A stretch of 44,077 nucleotides of DNA. Source: Didymodactylos carnosus (taxonomy: Eukaryota > Rotifera > Eurotatoria > Philodinida > Philodinidae). How positions within the stretch are numbered: position 1 is the stretch's first letter; every line of letters begins with the position of its first letter. Below the pieces are notes generated by a model that did no database searches, was not told the DNA's origin, and saw only the letters and a program-made list of their open reading frames with translations. The position numbers and the translations under genes are program-made. The stretch lies in contig CAJNOQ010000656.1 in assembly GCA_905250885.1 (NCBI GenBank), positions 1 to 44,077 on the forward strand, in the 5' to 3' direction. Below are positions 11,202 to 23,526 of this stretch, in pieces.

Positions 11202-13394
11202 GATTTTTCACTATTTTTTTACAAAATACTGATTTTTACTGTCAATTTCTTAATATAGACAAGAAGAAAACATGTTATCATTGAAGCATGAAAATGTTAT
11301 TCGTTCTTTTTCTAAGCTTCTTTACTGAGTTAAAGGAGAGATAAAGGATTGAACCGTTCCTAGCAACAAAAATGTCTTTAAAAACTTAAATGTGACTTAC
11401 TCAAATTGTTTATTGAGAATAGAAACAGCGCATCCAATTTGAACTAAAACAGCAAAAAATACAGCATATTACAAGAATTAAACCTATGCCTGTTTTTGTA
11501 CTTATTATATCAGTGTCAAATACGTGTAAGTATTTGAAAAGTATTTCAAATACTTTTCATGCATCTTCAAATAACCATTCTTCTGAAAATGAATATTTCT
11601 TCAAAATGAGATATGTCACTTTTATAATACCAATGTTGTTAATTTTATTATGTACATACATCTTCGTCAATGCTTTAAAAATGATTCGATTGTACAATAT
11701 TATTTACGACTATTGTTGACCATACGCATTATACAATAAAACGTGCTCCTTAAATAATATAATTTGATATTCCATCGCTTTTATCTATTTGATCAGCAAG
11801 TAAGAATTGATAGATAGATAGATATTCATCGAACTAGAAAAAAGCAAAATTCAAATTTATTTTTCTTTGAAACATTTTTTTTATAGAGGCAATCTCATTT
11901 TAGAAAGCATCCGCCAAAAAACTACTGTAGCATATACCTCACTCGAAAACAAGAACAGAATGAATCCTTCGAAAGTGCATCACTATGAAGCTATAAGTCG
12001 AACTTTGAGCATTAGTTTAAAAAGGGTTTTGCTTTTAAGCTCGATCAGTATTTTGAGCTTTTATCCAACATGACATATCCTATTCTGTTTTGTGAAAAAT
12101 AATTTGAAACATAATAATAAATAATAATATTAATAAACAAACTGAAACCAATGAAAAAGTTTTAAATAATTTCAAATGAGTTTATCAAACCTAGATTTCT
12201 CATAAACTAACATGATTGTCCATTTATATTATCTATAAATATTAGAAGATCAAATGATCTTTTTCCCCAGAGCTGTTCAATTCAACACCACAGATAACTG
12301 ACTCGAAAGAGGGAAGAGTTTTTTCTTGGAGTAAAACAATAAATCTCCTTTCGCTTCAATCATCAACTTAATTAATAGTAAACATGAAATAATTGTGATG
12401 CAAATGAAATTATCTTTGCACTTACAACAAGTAGTGGATTAGATTGAGAAAAAACAGGGCAAAATTAAAATGAGACCAATCCTTTTAATATATCACTATT
12501 TCTCTCTTTCATTTCACATCGTTGAATATTATTTATTCATGTAAAAAAGAATTTTCTAAATCATTGAGAATACTGATTAAATATCAGTTTTCATAATTAG
12601 AAATTAGTTTCAGAAGTAAACTTTTCATTGTATCTGTAGCCAACTTTCTTGGTTCATCCTTGACAGGAGCACGATTGCGTTACGTTAGCATAACTCGCAG
12701 CGCGGTTGCAGTTTTCTTTTATATCTGTGATATGACATCAAAACGATGAAAGGACTCCCGCGCCATTCCTTCACACTTTTATTTTGCTCAGACAAAGGAA
12801 GTAGAGAAAAAACCTGTGTTGTGAAACTTCGTAGAGTTGTCATCACATATTAAAGTACTTCTAAAAAATTTTGAAGAGGCTATATTCGTTTTGAAGCGCT
12901 TTCAAATGAAATATATACAAATTAATTTCAGTTTTGGTTATGCTGGCTTTGGCAGATGCTCAACAGCCGATTTACTACAAAACCTTACATAGCTGTACAG
13001 TCACAAAAAAAACCTTTATTTTACAAGAGGAATTTCAGTACGACACGCTATTAGAGCAAAAAATTGACTATTGCTCATCAGTATTTTCCTTAGTTTTTCG
13101 TGGTGGAGGAAAAATAAAAAAGAATAATCGATTATATATTCGAAATAATAAATAAATAAATAAATAATCAACCAAAAAGACAAGAGCAGTTGAAACAGAG
13201 GACAACACATTATGACATAAGTAAATATGCAAAAAGAAAATGTTACACAGACAAGGGAAAGCTAGCACACAGCATTGCCAACATTTTTTACAGAAAATAT
13301 AGAGAAAAAACACGAGATGACACTTCACTTTTTCCAAATGAGTTCATTCGTACGAAACATACAATTAAAAGAAAAACAATTTCCTAGGAAAACA
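11202..13394. other. Intergenic, no supported gene
   Basis: Short frames at 11486-11719 and 12934-13155 have hydrophobic stretches but no recognisable family or consistent exon partner. A (TAGA)n-like run lies near 11812-11822 and a (TAAA)n run near 13148-13167. A locally GC-richer patch at about 12660-12715 (CACGATTGCGTTACG, CGCAGCGCGGTTGCAG) is not explained. Confidence 0.45.
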
Positions 13395-13685
13395 AGAGCC
13401 TTTAGCAGCCATTTCACATAATCGGCGGCAGACGGTGCTCAAATGTGTGTCACAGAACTCGTTCAAACTAGTCATTAAAAAATAAATAAAATAAAATTTC
13501 GATTTACTTTTGAAAAATTTGACCAATCATACAAGATAAAGAGCTCAAACTTTTATATAAGTAGAATCAACATTCTTCTTCAATTTACCACGAACCCGAC
13601 CTTCGAAGACGGTCTCGTTCTCATGCAGTGACATGCGTTTGGGCACGGTCTGTCGTCGCTTACGTGAGATGGCTGTTAAGTGGAT
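13395..13685. repeat. Short inverted duplication, possible coding relic
   Basis: The segment at about 13618-13682, read on plus, encodes DMRLGTVCRRLREMAVK; the segment at about 13395-13452, read on minus, encodes DTHLSTVCRRLCEMAAK. The two DNA stretches differ at about a dozen sites and roughly half of these are synonymous third positions, which suggests that the frame was once coding. TVCRRL followed by an acidic residue resembles a helix-turn-helix of Tc1-like transposases, but the match is too short to be sure. It could equally be the terminal repeats of a small MITE. The patch is more GC-rich than its surroundings. Confidence 0.4.
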
Positions 13686-13893
13686 CTATGACACATTCTT
13701 TAGATTTACATCAGAAATAGAAACTTATTTGAGAAGAAAAGATTAAGTACTCTGTATTTTGGAGAGGAGCTTGTTTATAGTTTGCGCTATGTTATGATTA
13801 AAACAGCAAGATATAAAGAGTACCGGATTGTGATTCATAAAGTTGAAAAGAGTGTACTACTTAGATTTATATTTGATTTATTTGTGTTACGTC

Positions 13894-14514
13894 TCATTTT
13901 GCTGATATTTTAATTCCACTATTTGCCACATTTCCCATTGATGTTGTTACATCATTTTTTCCTTGATAACGTACTTTTCCATACGAGAATGGTACATAAC
14001 GATATTGAATCATATGAACAATTCTTTGTCTCATTGTTAAAAAAAATAATGTGAAAAAATACATGACTAATACCGGCCAAAATACTGGCACATCAAATAT
14101 AGTAAAACATGTTAGTAATAAACTGATGATGCATGCTTTAAATGATGTATACCAAAATTTAAACTCTGGTAATCGTCTCATAAATGGACGAAATTCTTCG
14201 TTTGCACGTGTCGGCAATATTGGCACATTATTGCCATCATCATTGTCCAATTCTTGTAAAGATGGATCTTGTTTTGGGGTCAAAAATAAAATGAGTTGAT
14301 TTAATAAAAATATTCCTAAGCCATAGGCGATTATGTAAAAGCCTTGAAGGAAAAATATACGCAATAGAAATAATATTAATAGAACAATATTAAGCAGCCA
14401 TCGCACTCCTATGAATGGAGTGACACGATCCAATATTCTTTGAATCAGTATGCCCAAGCGAGTATATGGCGAACTAAACACTCGAGATGAGTCACTACTA
14501 CCGTATGGATCCAT
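13894..14514 (-). CDS. RER1: RER1, ER membrane-protein retrieval receptor
   Basis: An uninterrupted 206-residue frame, close to the usual 190-200 for RER1. The family core is highly conserved: NEEFRPFMRRLPEFKFW, then VPVFWPVLVMYFF, then QRIVHMIQYRYVPFSYGK. Four hydrophobic segments are visible (about 40-58, 60-80, 125-145, 148-165), in the W-shaped topology of the family. Family knowledge: RER1 cycles in COPI vesicles between cis-Golgi and ER and returns escaped or unassembled membrane subunits by reading polar residues in their transmembrane segments. The ATG at 14514 (MDPYGSSD) is the first in frame and gives family-like length. It has no introns, unlike its neighbours. A minus-strand AATAAA at 13877-13882 lies 11 bases beyond the stop codon. 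Confidence 0.97.
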   Translation of the reverse strand: MDPYGSSDSSRVFSSPYTRLGILIQRILDRVTPFIGVRWLLNIVLLILFLLRIFFLQGFYIIAYGLGIFLLNQLILFLTPKQDPSLQELDNDDGNNVPILPTRANEEFRPFMRRLPEFKFWYTSFKACIISLLLTCFTIFDVPVFWPVLVMYFFTLFFLTMRQRIVHMIQYRYVPFSYGKVRYQGKNDVTTSMGNVANSGIKISAK

Positions 14515-16470
14515 TTAGATATCTCTGAAAGTAGAAAATAAACATTATTGAGCAAATTTTCAAAGATTTTAGGAAAAAGTAAGAGAAAAACTTATTAAAT
14601 TTTATCTATTTTGCGTACATTTAAGTCTATATAAGATGGAAATGTTATAAGATATTCGCTTCTTATATAACAAAAAAGTTAGATATTTATTCACCCGCAC
14701 TCTTTGTATACCTTAGCACAATCCGCTAACCAATGTTTTAAACAATGTTCGAGTCAGAAGTAGCCAGTTTTTTCAAACAGTGCTCATACAGCTTGCTTTA
14801 ATCTTTTTTTTTTGTCACTTCTAGTAATTCGTTGAAAATGTTTATAGTCCAAAAATATTTGTTTCTTCTTACTAATATTGAACCTCTGAAAGATTATATA
14901 ACAAGTAACAATGTATTTACGAATCCAAGCATTTCCGAGTTTAAATTCGCATTCTATACTCATAGTTTGAAGTCTGGAGCAGATTTCCAAGCTCTTAGCG
15001 ATTGTTGTTCACTACAATTTACTAGCTCATTTGATTTGATACAAACACTCTCATTCAAGTTGTTGTTTCAGTTTAATATGAATTCGTTTCTTACATACTT
15101 TTATTGTTCACTCAAGAAACGTTGAGACAAATGTGAAAATCACTCTATACTTATGGTTCGATCTTGGGAAGTCGTCACCCATCCTCGTACTAATTGTAAT
15201 TTTGACACAATAGAGAAAGACACTACGTCACAAACCTCTATTTTATAGTGGGTGACCACTTCCCAAGATCGAACCATTAGGTGCTTTAACTGTCTTTCTC
15301 GAAGGAAACCATCTGAAGAGAACCTCGAGAAGGGTCGTGGTATCTTCTTTTGATTCTGCCAGAATGAATTCTGTTTGAGTTTCTACTAACTGATAAGCGG
15401 TTGTAAAACTAAACAATTAAATATTTCTTCTTTAATTGGCTTCTATTTCAGGCAATGAAGATAGTGGTGTCACAGGTAGGCATACAAACATTAACTATAG
15501 TTAATGGATTACCTCTGATGGATCGATCCTCCGAAAAGCTTTAGTTACTCATAAGGCTAAAATACAGAAATTGTATTTACTACTATTCTGACCTCTCTAA
15601 TCACATTTATCTTCTCGCGAGTGTCAGTGGCAGCTTAGTAATGGCTGATCTTTTTTTTCTGTGCTGCGTAAAATAGCATAGTGGAAAAAATTTTCTTTAA
15701 ATTCTTTTATAAGAACGGCATTATACTTGATATTGTACGAATACAGAAAATTTTTGGCACTATCCTTACCATATTGTGCACAAACTATAGGCTTCGAAAG
15801 GTTTTTGATATTAAAACGAAAAGGAGAGGAATTTAATAGTAATGGGTCAACAAGTTCCACTGGTGCGACATGCTATGCCTTTGAGGCTTTTTTGACCTTG
15901 ATAGAGTCTTCTTGGTAAAAGAAAAGTATGCTCTTTATCAAAAAATGTTCGAATGAGTAAGGAGTTTAATTGATTTCGAACTCATTTATCGCTATCAAAA
16001 ATGTAAGTGAAACTCTGCATTTCTGTTGAAGATAATTCTAATTGAAGACAGGAGAGAGGATGAGAGACACGATTCTGTCAGTATTTCGTCTGAAACACCA
16101 CTAGTTCCTTTTATCTTTTTCGATTGTACAATTTACGTATTCTTGTTTACGTGTGTTTTAGATATAGTGTGAAGACTTATGGCATATACTAAAATCCAGT
16201 CGAATTTGTAAGTACCGTTATTTTTCTTGTAAAAAAAAGTTCATTGTTTTTTTTTACAAAAAATTGTGTCCCCGTCGACAAAAACGTTTCTATTATTTAT
16301 TCCTTTAGAAAAATTCGAGCTATTGTTAAACCACATTATTATCTCAGATAGGTAAAAATAATAAATGACAAAAATTATAATATTTACAGATCAATAGTTT
16401 ATTAATAGATGAAATTGCTTAATGTAAAAATGACTAGAACAACTGTATCTTTTTATGTCTATTCATTTAG
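14515..16470. other. Intergenic, one small MITE
   Basis: Contains the MITE at 15154-15276. Short frames at 14832-15125 and 15624-15860 show no recognisable domain. TTTGTAAGTACC near 16205 could be a donor of a 5'-UTR exon for the USP gene, whose first coding exon follows a TTTAG acceptor at 16470. Confidence 0.45.
15154..15276. mobile_element. Small MITE with TTA duplication
   Basis: A 123-bp inverted-repeat element. Left end TGGTTCGATCTTGGGAAGT, right end ACTTCCCAAGATCGAACCA, with arms extending to GTCACCCA/TGGGTGAC. It is flanked on both sides by TTA (15151-15153 and 15277-15279). A three-base TWA duplication is characteristic of PIF/Harbinger-type MITEs; assignment is inferred from that alone. 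Confidence 0.8.
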
Positions 16471-16473
16471 GTT

Positions 16474-19400
16474 ATGCCAGAAGATTTGGGTAAAGTGTGT
16501 GAACGTTATTTATGTTCACGTTTCACATCGTTCACGAATCAATTAATTGGTGTTGAACATAAACGTCATTCAATATTAAACCACAAATTAGTATTCAAAA
16601 AATATACAAAAAATCCATTAGATAAATTTCGTCGTTTATATACAAATACTATCGGTAGCAAAGTTAAAGAAGAAATTGCTATGCCATCAAATAATAACGT
16701 TGTTTTGACAGCATTTAACAACACAAACTCACGTACGATATTTCCTTTTTGAAAGTGACTTTATTTTGTTGGGGTGATCGTAGCAAATATCTTTCACAAT
16801 CCCCAGTGGGCTTACATTTATCCAAATACTGTTCACGTCTGCTCACTTTAACCCTACCATCCTCGATAGATTAGTCAAACATCTCGATTTTGTCAAAAGC
16901 CAACATATTTTAGATTGGAAAAAGCTCAATTCTTTGAATTTTCTTCTATTGTTATTTAATAATACTTTTATACGCTCACGATCAAAAAAGTTACTTTGGG
17001 AGGCCTATTATAAAAAAACCTTAAGTCGTCGACTTAAGCCGTGATATAAGTTTAAGATCAACTTAAGTCTGGGGACCTGCACCGTATTACGAAAAGACTT
17101 CAGTCGGTGATTTGTTTATTTTTCGAAAGTCGTTGACAACAGTGAGAAATTGGAGACAAAAACCCGCAAAATAGAGAAATATTTATTCTCTAAACATTCT
17201 TTAAAAGTTTGGTCGATTCGTATCGTTAAATGTCTGAAGTATTTGAAAAATGCGTCAATAACTTACGTCTGACTTAAGTTTTCGGTCTTAACTTTAAGAC
17301 TACATTTCCCATGACTTAAGTCACCCTTTGACTTAAGTTTTTTGTAATACGGTAAAACTTCAGCCTGACATAAGACTTTTCGTAATACGATCCCGTTCTT
17401 TCGCTAAATTCTTCAGTAATTTCTGAATTCTTAAGAAAATAAAGATCTCTCCCATTGATGATTATTTAAAAAGTTTTTATCGCATAAAAAAATTGTTTTT
17501 GCTTTGGTTTTACAGAACAATTGTCCAATGGATCTTCCGACATATCAGTTTCATCGCAAGCGTCATCGTCCGATTATTCTCCGTCAAAATCTCTGTCCTC
17601 CGTACAATCCTCTATGTCTTCACTGACATCGTTATCCATGGAACCGTTAACGGAATGGAAATTATTGCATGAGCGTGGGTCTGGTTTAGTCAATTTAGGA
17701 AATACTTGTTTTATAAACGCATCACTACAAATTTTGGCTAACTGGTAAAGAGTTGATAAACTATTTCAATTATGCCACTTACATCTCTTCAATTGCTTAC
17801 CTCTTGAGATTATCACAATTTTTTCATTTTTAGTCCACCGTTGGTCCAATGGTTAATAAATAATTCTCATTTCAGTGGATGTAAGTTGTTTTGGTTTAGA
17901 TCTGTTCGAATCAAAACTATCTTCCCTAGCTCATATTACTACAAGATTTTTATTTTTGTTTTGAAAGGTCGTGTTAAAGCTGAAAAACAATTTTGTTTAT
18001 TTTGTGAGGCAGAACATGTTATTAAATTGATTCATCGTAACGGGATATCAACAACAAATAACAACACATTTTCCTCACAAGCTGTTGCGCCAACGTTAAT
18101 TGTAAGACGTATAAAAGACATTTCGACAACGTTCAAACAAGGTCGACAAGAGGATGCCAGTGAATTTTTAATTTGTTTATTAGATAAAATTGTTGACAGT
18201 TGTTTACGTTCATCACAACCACCCGAACGTCTATTACCATCATCGGGTATAAACTATGATAAATTGTGTCATAGTCAAACTATTTTACATGATCTATTTG
18301 GACTTGTATTACGTTCACGTGTACAATGTGGTCGTTGTCATCAGACATCGGACACGTATGAAGTTCATTATATGTGGATTGTTAGTGTCCGAAATCGATA
18401 CGAATTACAACAATCGTTACAACAATTTATATGTAAAGAAACATTATCGGGGGAAAATTTATATCGTTGTATCAAATGTAAGATATTAGTTCAAGCAACA
18501 AAACGATATACGTTACATAAAACTCCAAAAATATTATTAATTAATTTAAAACGTTTTGAATTCGGAAAAAATTCACATAAACTATCACATTTAGTACGTT
18601 ATGCAGAACATCTTAATGTTTATCCATATCTGAGTGAAGAAACGCAACAAACAATTAAACAACAAACATCAGATTATCGTTTGTACGCTGTTCTCGTGCA
18701 TGTTGGCTCATCAATGCATAGTGGCCATTATTATGCTTACGTACGATCACCAAATAATTTATGGTATAAAGCTGACGATACGTCCATGATCAAATGTCAA
18801 ACAAATGAAGTATTAAATCAATATGGAGCATATATACTGTGTTATATGAACGAAACGCAGCAACAACACAGTGGTAATGGTAATGGAATAACGAATGGAA
18901 TAAAAATAGCAACAAGTAAATTAGTCATGCAGAATGGAAAAACAAATGGGAATACAATGCCATTTTATACCTCATTACAAGTTCCATCTAAAAAAATTCC
19001 AAAACAAGGTTAGATATTAACTTCACAAGAATTGTACGAAGTGGGTGAATATTGTATGTGTAAGTTATCAACTGCTTTGTCGTTGACTGCTTTCAAAATG
19101 AGTAAGCATTGATTCCATCTTAATAGTGCACGAATCAGTATAAATAAGTAGTAGCAATAACCGAAAACAAGCCATAGAAAATTGAACTTAAAAGTGTTAA
19201 TTACTCTCAGATCTTTAAAAAGTTCATTTATTTTCCAATGCAAATGACTGTCTATTCATTGGCGTGCCTAAATTAATCTTATCTTTTCTTTTTCAGTTAA
19301 TGCTCAAAATTCTCTGACAGAGCAGGCAAGTGATAATGTCATCAAAGCACCGTTCAAGAAACCATCTGTAATTGCACAAAATTCCAATAGTAATCAGCTA

Positions 19401-21193
19401 GTCAAGACTAATGGTTCAATAGCAAATGGTAATCGCCCACCAATTGTTATAAAAATTCAAAAAAAAATATCATATTTGAATAAAGTAAGTTAATTATACA
19501 GTACCGGCCAAAATTACAGGTTCACCTGTATTTTTAATTTTTCTCCTCAACCATAATAGCTAGAGCAAATGTCAAAAAAGATTTGAACAACTGAAAGAGT
19601 TTATAATCAGGTGAAATGTATATGAAAATTCCTGCAAACCAGGTCTGTGGAAAATCAAGATTTTAGAAAATCCTAAAAAATCAAGTCCGTGATTCTAACG
19701 GAAACTGTTTGTAAATAGCCCATTCGTGTAGAGCAAACATTTCTGAACAATACTAGACATCGCCGAACCCTCTACAACGTTTTTCATCGAACTGCATTCA
19801 ATTTACGAAAGGCCCTTCCGCGTCACAATCAGCAAAATCGCTAGAAAAAGAGCAAAATTGATAGTGAAAATGACCGAGGGATCTTTCGTAAATTGAATGC
19901 AGTTCGATGAAAAACGTTGTAGAGGGTTCGGCGATGTCTAGTATTGTTCAGAAATGTTTGCTCTACACGAATGGGCTATTTACAAACAGTTTCCGTTAGA
20001 ATCACGGACTTGATTTTTTAGGATTTTCTAAAATCTTGATTTTCCACAGACCTGGTTTGCAGGAATTTTCATATACATTTCACCTGATTATAAACTCTTT
20101 CAGTTGTTCAAATCTTTTTTGACATTTGCTCTAGCTATTATGGTTGAGGAGAAAAATTAAAAATAACCGAACCTGTAATTTTGGCCAGTACACCAGCGTT
20201 TATATTTCAATATAACTAGCGTAAGTCGCTTTTCTTACTTAGCAACAGTCTCCACAAACATCTTCATCTCCAAATTTGAATTGTGTGTCTTCTATTACGT
20301 CTCAACAGTCTGCAGATGTATCTACATCGAATACAACACCATCTCACGTTATTAAATCGCTTAAATCATCCTCAACGACAAATATATCGAATGAAGAAAT
20401 ATCATCGAAGAAATTAAATGGACACACTTCATGCTCGGCAACGTTCGTAACATCAACTGTTCAGTCGACATCTTCTCCACTGAAAATTATCATTAAAACA
20501 TCACCGACTAAAATACCATCATTACTAAACGGAAATGGACATGCTAAGCTGAACGGACTAAAATCAATATCTCAACATTATTATAACGACGGTGACTCAT
20601 CTTCTTCATCACCAGATTTTTTATCGGTTGAGAAAAGAATTGATGATATTAAAGAGAAACAAGAACTGGTTTTGGAGGAAACATCGATCGTAAGTAGAGT
20701 TGATGCTCAATTCGAATTAATAAAACCCGGTAATGATCAACAAGGAGTAGAGAATGACATATCACATTCGATGGATGAACAACAACAAATTGTTGGCGAG
20801 AAACGAAAAAGACATCATGAAAAAAAACGAAAGAAGCATAAACATCATAAAAGGTTTAAGCATCGTAGTCGTTCACCAACAGAACAGAATGGTGAAGATA
20901 ATAAAACAAATAACAGTGATCTAAAAGATGACGATCGTTCGCATCATCATCATCACCATCATCATCGATCTCGTTGTCTATCATCATCATCAAATCGTTC
21001 ATTGTCACCTATATCACGCGAAAAACGGCAAAGAAAAAAGAAAAAGAAAGAACGCCGACGTTTGAAAAAACTTGAAAATAACAGACTAAAACGAGTTCCA
21101 TCATCTTCCCGTTCTCGCTCTCCTACACACACTTCATTTTCACCTATACGATCAATGTGGATGAAAAATAAAACTATTAGTACTTCTGCGTGA
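16474..21193 (+). CDS. USP36/USP42-type ubiquitin-specific protease
   Basis: Six exons: 16474-16732, 17516-17744, 17834-17880, 17968-19008, 19297-19484, 20243-21193, giving about 904 residues with all frames closing. The end of exon 1 is least certain; a donor at 16655 also keeps frame. The N-terminal HKLVFKKYTKNPLDKFRRLY resembles the region before the catalytic domain in USP36. Catalytic Cys is about residue 151 in VNLGNTCFINA, His about 432 in MHSGHYYAYV, and Asp about 449 in WYKADDTSM. Zinc-binding pairs CGRC and CIKC are present. The tail is Ser-rich, then strongly basic (KRKRHHEKKRKKHKHHKR) with an eight-histidine run and Ser-Arg pairs, as in nucleolar/nuclear USP36 and USP42. Family knowledge: it removes ubiquitin from nuclear and nucleolar proteins. 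Introns 1 and 5 contain foldback elements. Confidence 0.93.
17003..17390. mobile_element. Foldback repeat in USP intron 1
   Basis: GTATTACGAAAAGACTT at about 17093-17110 is inverted at 17372-17389 (AAGACTTTTCGTAATAC). A second pair, CCTATTATAAAAAAACCTTA at the left and GACTTAAGTTTTTTGTAATA at about 17330-17350, interleaves with it. The 8-mer ACTTAAGT or close variants recurs about six times. This repeated terminal motif suggests a foldback element with internal rearrangement. It occupies about half of the 783-bp intron. Confidence 0.65.
19504..20188. mobile_element. Near-perfect 685-bp foldback in USP intron 5
   Basis: The arms run from CCGGCCAAAATTACAGG at 19504 to CCTGTAATTTTGGCCAG ending at 20188, and remain almost identical for about 320 bases each (for example TTCTAACGGAAACTGTTTGT against ACAAACAGTTTCCGTTAGAA). 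The spacer is only about 50-60 bases. TA is present on each side (19502-19503 and 20189-20190). TA duplication and a CYGGCCAAAA terminus fit a Tc1/mariner-related non-autonomous element. Near identity of the arms means either recent insertion or arm conversion. Confidence 0.85.
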
Positions 21194-22172
21194 TAGATCC
21201 AAGACAATTTACGTCTAAATTATGATCAGGACGTGCTGAGCAAGATGATCTATTTGGACAAGTGAGACTAGTGTTTTTCTAAACAATGACAGAATACTCG
21301 TTAGAGAAACGTTATAGTGATAAAAAAATATCGTTGATCTTAAAGAGTCTTGCAGTGAGATAGATTGAACGACGTATTAAAACGTTCTTTCTTTATCAAT
21401 CAGTTTTTTCTTGTTGTTTTTTATTGTATAAAAAATGCTCTTTGTTAAAATATTCTTTGTCAGACCGTTTTCAGAAACGGTTTATCTTTTCCTAGTCTAG
21501 GAATATGTTATTTTTTTTATAGTATGTTGTTGTTGTTGTTGTGATTTACTTTTGTTCTTACACATCGTTTGAAAAATTTTAAAAATATAGAGATGCTCTT
21601 TTTGGCATACGTAATGAAAGAACCCACAGATCATATACACGATGAAATTCTGTGCCTGATTGATATAATAAATATATGTATGCGTGTGTACTGAAACAAT
21701 TTTTGAATTTTTTATGAGCTCTTTGTACTTCAGTTTGATTAAATCAATGAATGCACAATACTTCAAATTCATTACTTTATGCAGAAAAGGAAAGGTAATT
21801 TTTTGCTAGATTGATTGAGAAATGTTAATTTACTTTGTTGTACGTAATCGGTGTCAGAGCTTCTGCATGTTTGTTAGTCTGCATTTAACTTCTAAGTGTG
21901 TGTTCAACTCGTTCTGATTTTAGATTATCCAATGTATAGTTATCGAAAGATTTACCAAATCAAATGTAGCTATAGATGCTATATCATGTTACTGTTTTAT
22001 GTTGTATTTGTCTTTGGACGTAAATGAACGTTTAAATTGATCGTTAATTGGTTCCAAACAATCAATTACTCTTTCATTCAATTTATACTATTCTAAATTT
22101 ATACATTTTCTCGACATATTATTGCTACAAATAACGGTAACTAATGATTTATATCATTTAACCATTAACTAA

Positions 22173-22683
22173 CCAAGGAGTTTTCTCATGTAATAAATCC
22201 CCGATTTGATCGAAACGTTGTTTTTCGGGTTTATTTTTACTGTAATCACGAATCTGATGTCCATTTTTTCCCATATAGTTTCATAGTGCCGTCTTTCAGT
22301 AATCGGATTTGCAGAGAAAATATTCTAGTATGAGCAGTTTGTAGAGCATGTCGAGTTACCTACTAAGAAAGAATAGATCAAGCTTTTACAAAGTCGCAAA
22401 ACTCGGCATAAAAGTCAGAAAAGTTCAGATAAGAATTTTTTACTTCTACGAAAACTTGAGCCTTAAAACAATCTTCGTAGGTAATTCGACGTGTTCTACA
22501 AACTGGTCATATTAGAATCATGCTATTAGAGTCATGCTCTGCAAATCCGATTACTGAAGGATGGCACTATGAAAATATATAGGGGAAAAAATGGACATCA
22601 GATTCGTTATTAGGGTCAAAAATCAACCCGAAAAACAATGTTTCGATCAAATCGAGAATTTATCACATGGAAATGTTCCCTGG
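22173..22683. mobile_element. Foldback element with TAA duplication
   Basis: A 511-bp element. Left end CCAAGGAGTTTTCTCATGT, right end ACATGGAAATGTTCCCTGG. Arms of about 200 bp pair through AAATCCCCGATTTGATCGAA/TTCGATCAAATCGAGAATTT, GAATCTGATGTCCATTTTTT and AGTAATCGGATTTGCAGA. TAA flanks both ends (22170-22172, 22684-22686). No coding capacity is seen. The TAA target is compatible with PIF/Harbinger-like mobilisation, which is inferred. Confidence 0.8.
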
Positions 22684-23526
22684 TAAAGAACGTTTACATG
22701 CATACAAATAAGAATGTTTGCACAAAATATTCCAGGTATAAAAATCTTTATAGTTTAACACTAATCGTTATAAAACAGAAAAAATACAAATATATTTGAA
22801 AGATTTAGTTAACTGTAATTAGAATTACTTAAAATTAAATGAAAATAAAGTCTAAATGGCACTTGAGCAAACTAGCATCATATACACTAAATCTTAGTCG
22901 AATACTCAATTTGACTTATTCAACATCAATGTCAATTGAATTAATGCATAAATACAGACAATTGGCCACTATTACTAATTGCTAGACATATTTGCTGCAG
23001 TGATAAGTTTTTTGTTTCACTGAAGTTTGTTGACTGTTTGATAAGCCGAATGAAATTAACTTAACACTCTATAGCGTAGTAGTTATCGGACATTTTTCTG
23101 TTGCATACTTGCAATGATAATTACTCCACTATTCAATTGAAGATTACTAGAGACATCTATTCATAATTTAGATAATTCAAGGTCAATTAATACACTAAGA
23201 GATAGTTGTTGCTGTTCAGGATCCATCTGATGACTTGTTTGTGTGTAACTCATATCGGAATCCAATAATACGTAGATTATACTGAGTCAGTTATAAGTGA
23301 TTTAGTTTTAATTGCAAGATTATTTGTATCTTTATTATAATTCAGTTTATACTCTAGCTAATATGATCGAAGTGTATTACACATAAGATAGCTACTCTCG
23401 AAACTGAACTGGACTATACAGCAAAGATATCAGCTAAACTAAAAGTGCTGTACTATTATTTTAAATATTTGGTAGATGATGAAGAGCCTACCTTAACCGT
23501 TTGGATACAAGCTGAGCGATGAGATT

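Noticed and set aside
11486..11719. Plus-strand frame with a hydrophobic helix (VTFIIPMLLILLCTYIFV)
   Set aside because: It could be a signal-peptide gene, but the mature part is tiny and no partner exon or family resemblance was found.
12934..13155. Plus-strand frame beginning MVMLALADAQQPIYYK
   Set aside because: Begins from a non-ATG codon, has no recognisable domain and no supported splice partner.
14832..15125. 97-residue plus-strand frame upstream of RER1
   Set aside because: AT-rich composition without domain or conserved motif; likely chance.
17905..17925. GTTCGAATC resembling a tRNA B box
   Set aside because: It lies within a USP intron with no A box or cloverleaf around it.
17841..17967. 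Uninterrupted frame through USP intron 3
   Set aside because: The 87-bp intron happens to be a multiple of three without stops; GTAAGT and AAG sites and the alignment SGC followed by RVKAEKQFC show that it is an intron.
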